Positions 10,612 through 19,655 of a stretch of 64,000 nt of DNA are shown here, in pieces. The stretch spans positions 125,472,470 through 125,536,469 of the forward strand of contig CM043962.1 in NCBI GenBank assembly GCA_014529385.2. Direction: 5' to 3'. The translations under genes were made by a program, and so were the position numbers. Source of the stretch: Adiantum capillus-veneris. Taxonomy: Eukaryota > Streptophyta > Polypodiopsida > Polypodiales > Pteridaceae. The notes under the pieces were generated by a model. That model was not told where the DNA came from. It worked only from the letters and a program-made list of their open reading frames with translations, and made no database searches. The stretch's first letter is position 1, and every line of letters begins with the position of its first letter.

Positions 10612-11280
10612 GAGATTGAAAAACTAAAGGAAGCCGAATACATTTACAAAATTGAACACACAAATTCGGTGTCTCCGATTGCGGTAGTACCCAAGAAGAA
10701 TGGAAAATTACGAGGGTGTATTAATCTCAAAAAGGTGAATGCAGCTGCCATTAGAGACAACTTTCCTCTTATAATCACTGAGCATGTTTTAGAACGAGTT
10801 ATAGGAAAAGAAGCTTGCAGCTTCTTAGATGGCTTTTTGGGATACAATCAACTTTTGGTTGACCCAAAAGATCAACATAAAACTACTTTTGTGACAGAAT
10901 GGAGTATTTTTGCCTATCGGGTTATGCCGTTTGGGTTAACTAATGCTCCAGCCACATTTCAAAGGTTGATGAGCCATGCTTTTAAAGAATATCTTAGAAA
11001 ATTCTTAGAAGTATATATGGATGATGTATGCATACATTCATCAATCCGGATTGATCATTTTGAACACCTCAAAACGGTATTCGAAAAATGTAGACTTTAT
11101 ACATTTATGGGCAGACAAGGGAAAATTCTTGGAGATATAGTGTCTAAAAGTGGCATAGCTACTAATATTGACAAAATTCATGTCATTGCTGATTGCATAG
11201 ACCAACAACAATCAAGGGGGTACAAGCCTTCATGGGGCATTGTGGATATTGCCGACGGTTCATCTACATGTACGCTATAA
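10612..11280 (+). pseudogene. pol: element A reverse transcriptase
   Basis: The frame encodes the gypsy RT fingers and palm: SVSPIAVVPKKNGKLRGCIN, then CSFLDGFLGYNQ (first catalytic Asp), RVMPFGLTNAPATFQRLM and VYMDDVCIHS (YMDD, about 11014-11025). The thumb is degraded after GDIVSKSGIATNIDKI and ends at a TAA (11278-11280). All three metal-binding Asp are kept, so this is the best-preserved domain of A. It would have copied A RNA into cDNA. Confidence 0.92.
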
Positions 11281-11458
11281 TCGCAAAATGCATGTATAGC
11301 TTGATTACACACTTTGAGTGAACCGAGGCATGTGAAGAATCCTTCATTAAGCTTAAGAAAGCTCTCACCTCAGCTCCAATATTGAAAGCACCAGATTGGA
11401 ATAAGATATTCCACGTACGTGTAGATGCTTCCAATTTTGCTATCGGTTGTATACTAGC
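11281..11458 (+). pseudogene. pol: element A RNase H, first half, cut by hAT
   Basis: The frame reads TEACEESFIKLKKALTSAPI and FHVRVDASNFAIGCIL, the start of gypsy RNase H with its catalytic Asp in VDAS. A TGA just before TEAC replaces the usual Trp. The frame breaks at ATACTAGC (11451-11458), the hAT target duplication, and resumes at 28862. Confidence 0.85.
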
Positions 11459-11660
11459 CAGGGATTTAATTAACGTAATCACGATCAGGTGATTACGTAA
11501 ATAACTCTAGTATTTACACAAAAAAATCATGTGATCATGTTCATTGTTAACGTGACTTTGATTTTGACTTGCAAAAACCTATAGAGCCGGTTAGCCCTCC
11601 GGGCTTTTTCATTTCCCCGGCGGTAGCTCGGCGGGCCCGCCGGGAAAATAAAAAATCCCG
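11459..11660 (+). repeat. hAT left terminal and subterminal repeats
   Basis: TIR CAGGGATTTAAT is followed by palindromic GTGATTAC and GTGATCATG motifs and a GC-rich block (11590-11658) with CCGGCGG and GGCGGGCCCGCCGGG. The right end has the same motif types, as expected for transposase-binding subterminal repeats of hAT elements. Confidence 0.8.
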
Positions 11661-12513
11661 GCAAGAGTAATTATATATAGTAAAAAGTGTGCTAACCCCG
11701 GTCTTTTGGCTAGGCAAATCCTTGGGGAGTGTATCCGAGTGCCGGGTATAGTTATCTTCTTGTGAATTGACCTAAGGTTACAAAGTCACAGGCCCTTTTT
11801 TTGGTCCAAATGAGGGTTGTAATTGGTTTTAGAAGATGAGCATATGTAAATGACGAGTCGATAGTCAACGGTCGGATGTCCTTTACGAGTGTACTATCCG
11901 TATAAAGATCCTTGAAGTCTTGCATTTGAGTTTATTTACACTTGTCACTCCACAATATAAGAGCTATAATCCTTGATTGGGTTAAAATAGCTTTTATATA
12001 CTGAATTGGTTGCATGGGTGGGCTACAATCCTTCACTAGGTACAAGTAGTCCTCAATTGAGTGATTATATTGAAGATTTATTTGCGTTAGTTCGTGCATT
12101 GGTTTATACAGAGAGTGCATTATGTATTACGATAGATTATTAGTGCATGAAATGACCAATCATATATTTTATTGCTTTCTTTTTTTTTGTAGCAAATGAA
12201 ATTAGATGTGTCTTATTGTTTGCAAATCAAAGTGGAAATATAAATAATCATTATAATAATAATTTCATAGAGAGATTCATAGCATTGTTATAGTTATTAT
12301 GACATGCAAAGACTACATTGCAATGTGTATGGTTGCTCACAATATAGGTGATCGATATGTGGATTGACTAGTGTGCATTGAAAATATCATATTGTGCATC
12401 ATGGTTACTTTCATATTGAATGTTTTTTAAATTATATTATATATTGAAAATAAAAAAAATATTTCAAAAACTGAACATCTTGTTCTTTTCTCTTCAGTTT
12501 TAATGTAAAAGCA
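11661..12513 (+). other. hAT 5' non-coding region
   Basis: AT-rich sequence lies between the subterminal repeats and the transposase ATG. It presumably holds the promoter, but I can point to no clear element. Confidence 0.4.
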
Positions 12514-13731
12514 ATGGAGCAAAATGTGGGCACAAGTGGTACGAAGAAGCCAAAGAATGAGTGGGATTATGCTCACAACATATGCGGCCGATATATGGAG
12601 TGGCAATGTAAATTTTGTCACACAACAAAATCAGGCAGTGCACCACGTATTGGGGATCATTTTCTGGGTAGCGCTAAAAACAGTTGTAAGAAATATGAAC
12701 ATTCTCAAGCACCAATAGTTGCAAAGAGTTTGAGAAAAGAGCTCGCCAAAAAGGGTGGCAAGAGACAACATATATATAGCTCTGTGTCTTCGAGTCAAGA
12801 GTTTCCAAAGCCAAATATTAACTCCGTAGATCCTATATTGACATCAACTAACCTTGGAGAACAACCTGCGCAAGGAGAGGAAATTCCAGGTAGTGTTCCT
12901 TTTAAACGTCACAATGAAGGTGGACTTTGTCAAATGCGTCAAAAATCATTACAGCAAAGCTTTCGAGTGCAGTCTCTAGAAGAAGCACAAAGAGCACTCG
13001 CCAAAGCAATATTCTTTACTGGAAGTGCTTTGGTCATGGTAGACAGTAATCATTGGAAGACTACTTGGAAGAAAATTGGTGAGTTTGGTCCAGGATTTTC
13101 AGCTCCTTCTTATCACACGATAAGAAATGTTTTCTTAGACAAATGTTACATCAAAGTCAAAGAGCGTGTTGGCAAAATAATACTTGGAAATATTTCGCTT
13201 TCAGGATGTACGATTGTGAGTGATGGCTGGTCAAATGGTCAAAGAAGACCGTTGATCAATGTAATGCTGGTTTGTCCAAGGGGAGAAATGTTTATAAAGG
13301 CGATTGATAGTTCTGGTGCAATTAAAAGTGGAAAATACATTTCTAAGATCTTAATTAATATAATTAAAGAAATTGGTGCCGAACATGTCGTTCAAGTAGT
13401 CATGGACAACGCAAAGAATTGTAAAAATGCCATTCAATTAATAAAGAAGTGCTTTCCACACATTTTTGCCAATGGTTGTAATACACACATCTTGAACTTG
13501 GTGCCGAAAGATTGGTACACTAGCAAAGAAACCACATGGTTCGCCAAAATAATTGATACAGTACGTCAGGTTGTGAAATTTATCTTGAAACGACAAAGAG
13601 TGCTCGATTTATATAGGATCCGCATGTCAGTGATGCTGAAACTTCCTGCTGAAACTCGGTTCTTGTGGAATATCTTGTGGACAGATTGCGCATCGACTAC
13701 TGTTTTGCATCAAACGAATAAGACAAACTAA
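12514..13731 (+). pseudogene. hAT transposase, N-terminal half (BED finger and DUF659)
   Basis: This 405-codon frame starts at the first ATG. It has a BED-type zinc finger (WQCKFC at residues 30-35, HF at 49-50, Cys58) that would bind the transposon ends. A linker follows, then the DUF659 part of the hAT RNase H-like fold with CTIVSDGWSNGQRRPLINVM (catalytic Asp), VVMDNAKNCK and NGCNTHILNL. Similarity stops just after LPAETRF (about 13660). The remaining codons overlap a minus-strand RING-like frame and look like read-through into foreign DNA. The C-terminal dimerisation domain and the last catalytic Glu are missing, so the copy is not autonomous. Confidence 0.88.
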
Positions 13732-13904
13732 ATGATAATAATGACCACATGTCAATGTATAGTATCCACTCCATCCATCAATTCTTGTACCATACTGGAC
13801 ATTGGGAAGATGAGAATGCATTTGAAGTAGACGAGGGGACCAACTCCAAATGCAAGACAAGGTGGCTGATGTATGTCCCTTGTACAGGTGTTGGATTCAC
13901 TTGC
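13660..13904 (-). pseudogene. captured RING-like zinc-finger fragment in hAT
   Basis: The minus strand encodes TLTCGHYYHLVCL followed by SSRCAICP, spaced like the second half of a RING finger (CxH, H, C, CxxC). A possible preceding CPVW lies in a neighbouring frame, so there is a shift near 13780. It starts where the transposase similarity ends, so it replaced the transposase 3' half. It may belong with the minus-strand frames at 27984-28500. I do not know the donor gene. Confidence 0.45.
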
Positions 13905-14332
13905 TGTTTTAGAGTTAGACCTTAGGAGGATTACTTTTGACAAAGGTGTGAACCGTAGTCTATTTTAAGTGACTTTTGGGATCTTGGAAGTTAAGGGTCG
14001 TTTTCTCTCTTTCGTGTGACGAAGAAATCCATTCAGTTATGCAGCGTGATGGGATGGGTGGATTTTCTGTGTAATGGTGGATTTCTAGTTGTCAGATACA
14101 GCAGTTTGTCGAATGCAAAATTTAGATTAGTTGTCGTATTTCGGTTTCATTCTCTCTCTGTATTCCATGTTATAAGTACAATACAAGTGCAAAAACGTTC
14201 AATTCAAAGTGTGTGTGTTGCTGAAATGATGCGTGTGTAGTAGGCTAAATTTGTATGGTTGTCAAAGTGAAATGTCAGAAGAATTGTCAGAATCTGTGTA
14301 CAAAACTGGTCAGCTAAACCAATCATTAAACA
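13905..14332 (+). repeat. element B 5' LTR
   Basis: This 428-bp repeat pairs with 27544-27983. The right copy has an extra internal duplication of about 13 bp (a repeated GTCAGATGCAG-like stretch near 27740) and dozens of substitutions. Confidence 0.85.
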
Positions 14333-14333
14333 C

Positions 14334-14345
14334 TGGCAATCACGG
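14334..14345 (+). other. element B candidate primer-binding site
   Basis: TGGCAATCACGG begins one base after the 5' LTR, the expected place for a tRNA-complementary PBS. I cannot name the tRNA. Confidence 0.4.
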
Positions 14346-14580
14346 TGCTTATGAAGCGTCTTCATGGTCGGATTTACTCTCTCTTGTGGGATTGACGAGT
14401 GCCAAGAAGATTACCGAGTAGTAGTTATGATGACAGTTACAAGAAGGCAAACAGTTTGCAAAGAAGAACAAAAAAGATAATCAGAATACAAGGAGAAATC
14501 TTAATTACAGAGATGGAATCTGATTTGCAACCACAAGAAGGTAACATTTTATCACAAGGTTTTCAAGAAGAATCGAAGTA

Positions 14581-15036
14581 ATGGGGGGTAAAAAGAAGAA
14601 GAGGAAGTGCAAGATTTATATGAGTAGGAAGCATGAAGCGGCTGACTGTCCATGTGCGGTTGATGAATGCTCAATGAAAGATGCATGTAGGAAATGGTGT
14701 ATGGTTGATTTATGCACAAAGTTTCATAGAATAATCCATAAAGTGCATAAAGCATTAGATTTGGGGGAAATGAAGAATGCATTACAAAGGCTAACTGATT
14801 TTGAGGATGACTTGGAGAATGCATATGAATGGTTGGATACTCATAAAGGGGACAAGCGGAAGTCATGTTCAAGTAGGAAAAGCATTGGGCAATTACAAAA
14901 AGCATGTGAGAAGTTGAGAGGAACATTTGAGGATCCATTTGAAGGGGAGTCCAGTGATGATGATGACATTTGGATTGGCATGGAGTTTGAAATTCACCAA
15001 GTGGGAGTAACAAGGATGGAGGAGCAGGAACTGTAA
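14581..15036 (+). CDS. element B Cys-rich protein of unknown function
   Basis: This 151-codon frame begins with a basic run, MGGKKKKRKCK. A Cys/His cluster follows (CPCAVDECSMKDACRKWCMVDLC), then a helical middle and an acidic SSDDDD end. The cluster does not match the CCHC knuckle of Gag. Its position just after the PBS suggests a Gag-like or RNA-binding role, but this is inference. With element C removed, frames downstream of the stop at 15034 continue to 15088 and resume at 25351, so the original product may have been longer. Confidence 0.4.
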   Translation: MGGKKKKRKCKIYMSRKHEAADCPCAVDECSMKDACRKWCMVDLCTKFHRIIHKVHKALDLGEMKNALQRLTDFEDDLENAYEWLDTHKGDKRKSCSSRKSIGQLQKACEKLRGTFEDPFEGESSDDDDIWIGMEFEIHQVGVTRMEEQEL

Positions 15037-15088
15037 AGGGAGCTTGGCCAAGAGAGCCACAAAGAGCCCTTAGCTACTCCTAACCTAC

Positions 15089-17151
15089 TGAGTGGCATTA
15101 AATGGTAACCATCTTTTTGCAACATTTTTCAACCTACTCAACGTCCTCTTCCTCATATGTGTATATATTTTTCTATGCTATTAAGTTATCTAGAGTAAAT
15201 TCCCCCTCTTCGTTTAACCTTTGTGGTGACACATACATTGTACTCTTGCCAAAAATGTCACCTTAGTCATATATTTATATTACCACCCTTTTCTTTTTTG
15301 CTTTGTAAATAAAAGTAAGCATACAATAACCAACTATCTACCCCCAAACTTTCTTACCTCTTGTGAATTAGTAGTAGAAAAATAATATATCCATCTTCCA
15401 TCCCATATAGATAAATTACCATGGAAATCAGCTCTCCACTTGTCTTTACCAAAGATTATGGTCCATCTCTACAAGTCTTCTATGCCCCCTACATAGGTGG
15501 CCCAATATCTCTTAAGAATATACATATAGTTTTTTTCCTTTCAAAAAGACTCCAATTGTATATTATTTTCACAAGAAAATAATATTGGGCCCTCCTCTAT
15601 TTGTTTAAGCATCATAGCCTTTTGAAAAAGCATGATTCCCCTTGGATGCATACAAGCAAAGGGCCCATACAAGAAGACTTGGAAGCAAAAGGTTCCCTAG
15701 CCTAGTGTGGACCTTCCAAACCGAATTCCTTAGTGCATGGGCGTGAAGAATAGTCCAAATTCATATCAAACATGTTGAGAAGGTCAAATTTGCCTTTTGA
15801 AGCATGTCATTCCGAGCTACAGGTAAAAAGTTATGGTCAAAATAGTGTAAATCTGTCAGATTCGCAGCAAAAGGGAACTACAAATCAAGTAAATCAAGAG
15901 GGTGAGATCTTATTTTTCCCCTACTCATCTTCTAGAAGAGAAATGAGTGTTCAAGGTCACTTGCATGTGATGGGACCAACCTAAAGATGCTTTTTAAATG
16001 CCAAGACAGACAAGTTGAGATACCCCGCAAGAGCCACCCGTAGGGCCTCATGGTGGGGCCCACCTACATTATGCACCCCTATGGAGCCTTCACGGTCTAA
16101 AATGATATTTTTGGTGAATAAATAGTCCCTTTTATGTCCAATATTCAATGAGTGGTCAAAGGACACTTAATTAGGGCTAATCACTCACCCTAATTAAGTG
16201 TAGCATAATCCCACTCCTACACAACTATAAATAGCCCCCCTTGGAGAGACTCAAGGACACACACCTATATTTTCAACTTCATGTTGTTGCTTGATCAATA
16301 GTAGAGAAAACCCCAACTCTCCCTCTTTCACATCCTCCCTCCTAAACCTCCTCTTTGGAGGAAGTGCAACTCTATCCTCCACTCTTTCTATTCTACAATC
16401 TCTTACTCCATCAACCCAATAAATCATTTGTAGCACCTCAATAACTTGTAAATACATCATGATCTCTCTCATGGTTATGTTAATGATCATTAAATCATCT
16501 TCAAAAACTTTCAAGTGTCGCAATTCGTGATGGTTAGCCAGCGTCTGTCCTTCCCTAAAAAGGTGTGCGAGAAATCAAGTAAGTGTTCTATTCTCAATTT
16601 ACCATTGGTTTGTTTCTCCACACTTATTCAATTGGTATAAAGAAATTTCTCACTCCAACTCTCTTTTGATTCATTACATATGCATGTGTCTACCTCTCAT
16701 GGTGATTTTATTTGTGTCACGACATTGCATAGATGGAGATGAGCTCTCTATGCAAAGTGTGTTAGTTTGATGTAAGTGATTCTCTTGTGTGTTTGAGAGG
16801 CAAGTCTTGTGCGCATGATTTTTTTATAAGTGCTTGAGAGAGGAGGAGTTTGGATGTATTATGGGGAGAAGGTGCATGCTATTCCACAAATTGCATATTT
16901 CATTTGATGCAGGGCATTGGGTTGCATAATCGTTGATGGTGTTCAAGTGTCCAAAGTGTATATAGAGTAAGGGGGTTTTCAAAGTGTGTTGCTTGAGTGG
17001 GTGAGTGCAAGTGTTATTTTGATTGGTTTCCTTCTCCACTCCCAAAAGAAGGTGGTGCCCCAAGTAGTGTGCGTACCTCTTTACGAACATTTTGTGAGGG
17101 TAGGCCCATTGGTTTGGGTTTAGAGGCCCCATTTCAAAAAGCTCGCCCTCA
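15089..17151 (+). repeat. element C 5' LTR
   Basis: The 2063-bp repeat begins TGAGTGGCATTAAATGG and ends CTCGCCCTCA. It contains the TATA box at 16226-16234. A few short open frames inside it (for example 15772-15984, 16997-17254) recur in the other LTR or run over the LTR edge and are not genes. Confidence 0.97.
16226..16234 (+). promoter_or_regulatory. LTR TATA box of element C
   Basis: TATAAATAG, inside the 10-mer CTATAAATAG, sits 1.14 kb into the LTR. It is repeated in the 3' LTR at 24421-24429 and in the LTR of element D (60158-60167, minus). It likely marks the U3/R boundary region, with transcription starting some 25-35 bp downstream. Confidence 0.7.
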
Positions 17152-17156
17152 TAAAG

Positions 17157-17173
17157 TGGTGCCCCCACTGAGG
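17157..17173 (+). other. element C primer-binding site
   Basis: TGGTGCCCCCACTGAGG starts five bases after the LTR. The same 17 bases occur on the minus strand next to the LTR of element D (59309-59325). It should pair with the 3' end of a tRNA ending GGGGGCACCA, which I cannot identify. Confidence 0.75.
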
Positions 17174-17204
17174 AACATATTTCCAAGTTACCTTCAAATT
17201 TTTA

Positions 17205-17417
17205 ATGAACAATGGAGTTCCCATCTATCCATTTCATTTTGCACAACACATTAGAGTAAATGTTCACATAGATAGAAAGGTATTTTTCCAGCAACGCATT
17301 GTTTTTATGTTTGGTGCAGAAAGACTTAGAGAAATACTGGCATCACCCAATCCAATTATACTTCCAATCATCAATTATGAAACTTCTTTTGATGTTCACA
17401 TTTTCTTTTGGTTTTAA
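17205..17417 (+). CDS. leader ORF-a of element C, uncharacterised
   Basis: This 70-codon frame lies between PBS and gag. Its core has FFQQRIVFMFG, SPNPIILP and SFDVHIF. It is clearly related to the next frame (17501-17725): about 20 of 32 residues match in the region from FG to the DV-IF end. A homologue lies in the same place in element D (59015-59290), with about 38 of 55 core residues the same. Such conservation between elements with different LTRs suggests a selected protein. The ATG at 17205 is the only one in frame, but the D copy lacks it, so the real start may lie elsewhere or need splicing. There is no signal peptide, zinc finger or known enzyme motif. Ogre elements also carry an extra ORF before gag; whether this is related is unknown. 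Confidence 0.65.
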   Translation: MNNGVPIYPFHFAQHIRVNVHIDRKVFFQQRIVFMFGAERLREILASPNPIILPIINYETSFDVHIFFWF

Positions 17418-17500
17418 AGGCAGGAACAAGGAGTGGTGAAGGGGTGCTCAAGGGCCATCTGAAGGAACGAGGTCTTCAAACCAACAACGAGGAGTAGCAC

Positions 17501-17725
17501 ATGAATCACGATCAAAACAATGAACCTTTTAGGCCTATTGCTCGGCAATCCATTCATATAATCATTGCAACTAAGTTTAGGTTTCAATCTATCATAAGGA
17601 GGATATTTGGATCCACTCGCCTCAATGAAATCAATGCTTCAATTAATCCATTTATTCTACCTATGATAAAGTACGAATTAACAATGGATGTGTACATCTT
17701 CATTTTAATGGAATCGGATTTATAG
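17501..17725 (+). CDS. leader ORF-b of element C, uncharacterised
   Basis: This 74-codon frame starts MNHDQNN and ends 13 bp before the gag ATG. Its core, RRIFG then INASINPFILP and MDVYIFIL, is a diverged copy of ORF-a, so the leader holds a tandem duplication at protein level. The D homologue (58785-59006) keeps INASVNPFILP and FDVYIFIL and starts MNQED at the matching place, with one internal TAA. It is in a different frame from both ORF-a and gag. Function is unknown; a small structural or nucleic-acid-binding role is possible but unsupported. Confidence 0.65.
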   Translation: MNHDQNNEPFRPIARQSIHIIIATKFRFQSIIRRIFGSTRLNEINASINPFILPMIKYELTMDVYIFILMESDL

Positions 17726-17738
17726 TGTCAACAATCTT

Positions 17739-18548
17739 GTGCGGCCCGTAAGAGAAAAGTTTCTTTTTAAAAAAATTTCAAAAAGTCTAAACAAAATGTC
17801 AAGTTCTTTTCCCACGTTCTATGCAAGAAGTGGGGAAGATGCGCAAGAGTTTCTTGACAACTTGGAGATGGCACATCTCATATCCGGGAGAGATGAAGAG
17901 GAAGTAAAGCTACGAGCCTTCTCGTTGGTTCTAAAAGCAGAAGCTAGAGCATGGTATGAGACCTTGCAACCCCAAATCAAGTCCAACTGGGAGAGACTGC
18001 GATCAAGCTTCCTCTCCAAGTTCGGGCAAGGTGATACTTCTGAAGGACTATGGAAATGTCTTATTGGACATAAGCAGGTATCACTTGAAGACTTTTCCTC
18101 TTATGAAGCAACCTTTGTCAATCTATGGGGTAGGTGGGAGGCTACATTAGAAAATCATGGTGGTGCACCTAACTTTCTAAAAAAAGAGAGATTCATGGTT
18201 GGCTTGTATCCACTTTTAAAGGCTAAAGTAGAGCTAAAATTCCCATCCACCTTCGCAGAAGCACGTGAGGTAGCCATCATCAAATTTAGAAAACTACACT
18301 TCCAAGCACATAGAGCAAGGGGTTTGAATGAAGTGAGTGAGAGGGAGTCTTCAAAAACCATGGAAGCACCAATAAGGGCCCCTCTTGCACAATCTTCACA
18401 AATAGGAGATAACTCTCAACAAGAGGTTTTACAAAGGCTAACTCAACAGCTTGAGAACCTCACTCTGAATCTAGTACAGGGTCTACCTCAACAACGACAA
18501 CCAAGAGAAGGGAATCCCAATCAACGAAGACAAACTCAAGTGTTGTGA
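17739..18548 (+). CDS. gag: element C Gag capsid domain
   Basis: This 269-codon frame has the plant retrotransposon Gag fold: SGEDAQEFLDNLEMAHLI, then EVKLRAFSLVLKAEARAWY, the WERLRSSFLSKFG motif and a helical FMVGLYPLLKAKVE stretch. A Gln-rich tail follows. It would assemble the cytoplasmic particle. The in-frame Met at about residue 20 (MSSSFPTFY) may be the real start. A TGA at 18546-18548 cuts the frame just before the zinc knuckle CWNCNEMGHGMYNC, which continues in frame. Confidence 0.9.
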   Translation: MRPVREKFLFKKISKSLNKMSSSFPTFYARSGEDAQEFLDNLEMAHLISGRDEEEVKLRAFSLVLKAEARAWYETLQPQIKSNWERLRSSFLSKFGQGDTSEGLWKCLIGHKQVSLEDFSSYEATFVNLWGRWEATLENHGGAPNFLKKERFMVGLYPLLKAKVELKFPSTFAEAREVAIIKFRKLHFQAHRARGLNEVSERESSKTMEAPIRAPLAQSSQIGDNSQQEVLQRLTQQLENLTLNLVQGLPQQRQPREGNPNQRRQTQVL

Positions 18549-18800
18549 TGTTGGAATTGCAATGAAATGGGCCATGGCATGTACAATTGTCCACATCCAA
18601 GGCGACTTTCGGGAGACATATATCCCCCCAGACCGCCTCCTCTCACTGTGTAGCAAGAACTAGCTCAAGGCCCACAAATCCTTCGTCGACCACCACCACC
18701 AGCAAATATATCTCCCGTCCCACATGAGGAGGAAGAAAGAGGAGTCAACATCATCAATCTAAAAGAGGTAATAGATGAGCATACTCTAAACTTTGATGTT
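18549..18800 (+). pseudogene. element C nucleocapsid knuckle and linker
   Basis: Directly after the gag TGA the frame reads CWNCNEMGHGMYNC, an intact CX2CX4HX4C knuckle that would bind element RNA. A Pro/Arg-rich linker follows, with a TAG near 18651. The frame then flows into the protease ORF. The TGA lies between codons of a plainly continuous domain, so it is a mutation or a programmed readthrough. Confidence 0.75.
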
Positions 18801-19580
18801 ATGCCGACAGAAAAACTCACAAGAGCACATGATAAGGATGAAGACATGAGAAGTGAAGGAACAAATTCAGCCAGAAGGGACAAGAAGAAGAAGTCAAAGA
18901 TGGAAGAAGCTGAAAGTAGCAGGAAGAAAAGATCAAGGCGAAGGGAAATTGGTATCAACGACTTCCCATTGGGAAAGGAGCTAGAGCCCTACAACATCCT
19001 GGAGGATTTACAAACCCAAAAGCCAAACATTTCATGGCCTCAACTTCTACACCTAGTAGCCAAAGTAAGAAGGCAATGGCCAAAGTTGGTAAGTACAAGA
19101 ATTCCAAAAATGAAAGCAAATCTTTCCATTAAGGTTGTGGCCTCAAAGCTACAAAAATATGTGGAACCCATTGTGGATACTTACATAAGGGGTAAAAAGG
19201 TGTCTAATGTATATGTTGATGGTGGAGCTCAAATGTGTGTGATCACAGAAAAATCAATGAACAGGTTAGGGCTTGAAATTACAAAGTCCTCTAATTGTCA
19301 AGCTAGGCTAGCCAACAACTCAAGTGTGAAATGTTTGGGGATCATTGAAAATGTAAAAGTCTCTGTATGTAACATAGATGCACGAGTGGATATGTATGTC
19401 ATGCCAGCTAAGGGGGAGGGCTATCCCATCATCCTAGGGAGACCTTGGCTCATTGCTGTGAATGTAGATCAAAAATGGGGAAGTGGTCGTTTGATTCTTA
19501 AGAAGGGTCAACCGGTGGTGTATGATTGGCGAGAAGGAAAGCAACTAGATATCAACTATGAAACCACGGCAGATGAATAG
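18801..19580 (+). CDS. element C aspartic protease region
   Basis: This 259-codon frame has a Lys/Arg-rich start and a retropepsin domain with VYVDGGAQMCVI (catalytic Asp in DGGA, a variant of DSGA also seen in other plant gypsy elements). It ends with the strand YPIILGRPWL. The product would mature Gag and Pol. The Met at 18801 is internal to a longer frame running from the knuckle, so the domain is part of a Gag-Pol fusion. It ends at TAG 19578-19580, after which the same frame continues through an acidic Ser/Glu stretch into pol. Confidence 0.85.
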   Translation: MPTEKLTRAHDKDEDMRSEGTNSARRDKKKKSKMEEAESSRKKRSRRREIGINDFPLGKELEPYNILEDLQTQKPNISWPQLLHLVAKVRRQWPKLVSTRIPKMKANLSIKVVASKLQKYVEPIVDTYIRGKKVSNVYVDGGAQMCVITEKSMNRLGLEITKSSNCQARLANNSSVKCLGIIENVKVSVCNIDARVDMYVMPAKGEGYPIILGRPWLIAVNVDQKWGSGRLILKKGQPVVYDWREGKQLDINYETTADE

Positions 19581-19655
19581 AGCGAGGAGGAGAGTCCTTA
19601 CTCAAGTGATGAGGAAGCATCAACCAGTGCATCAACTAGTGAAGAGGAGTCTTCT

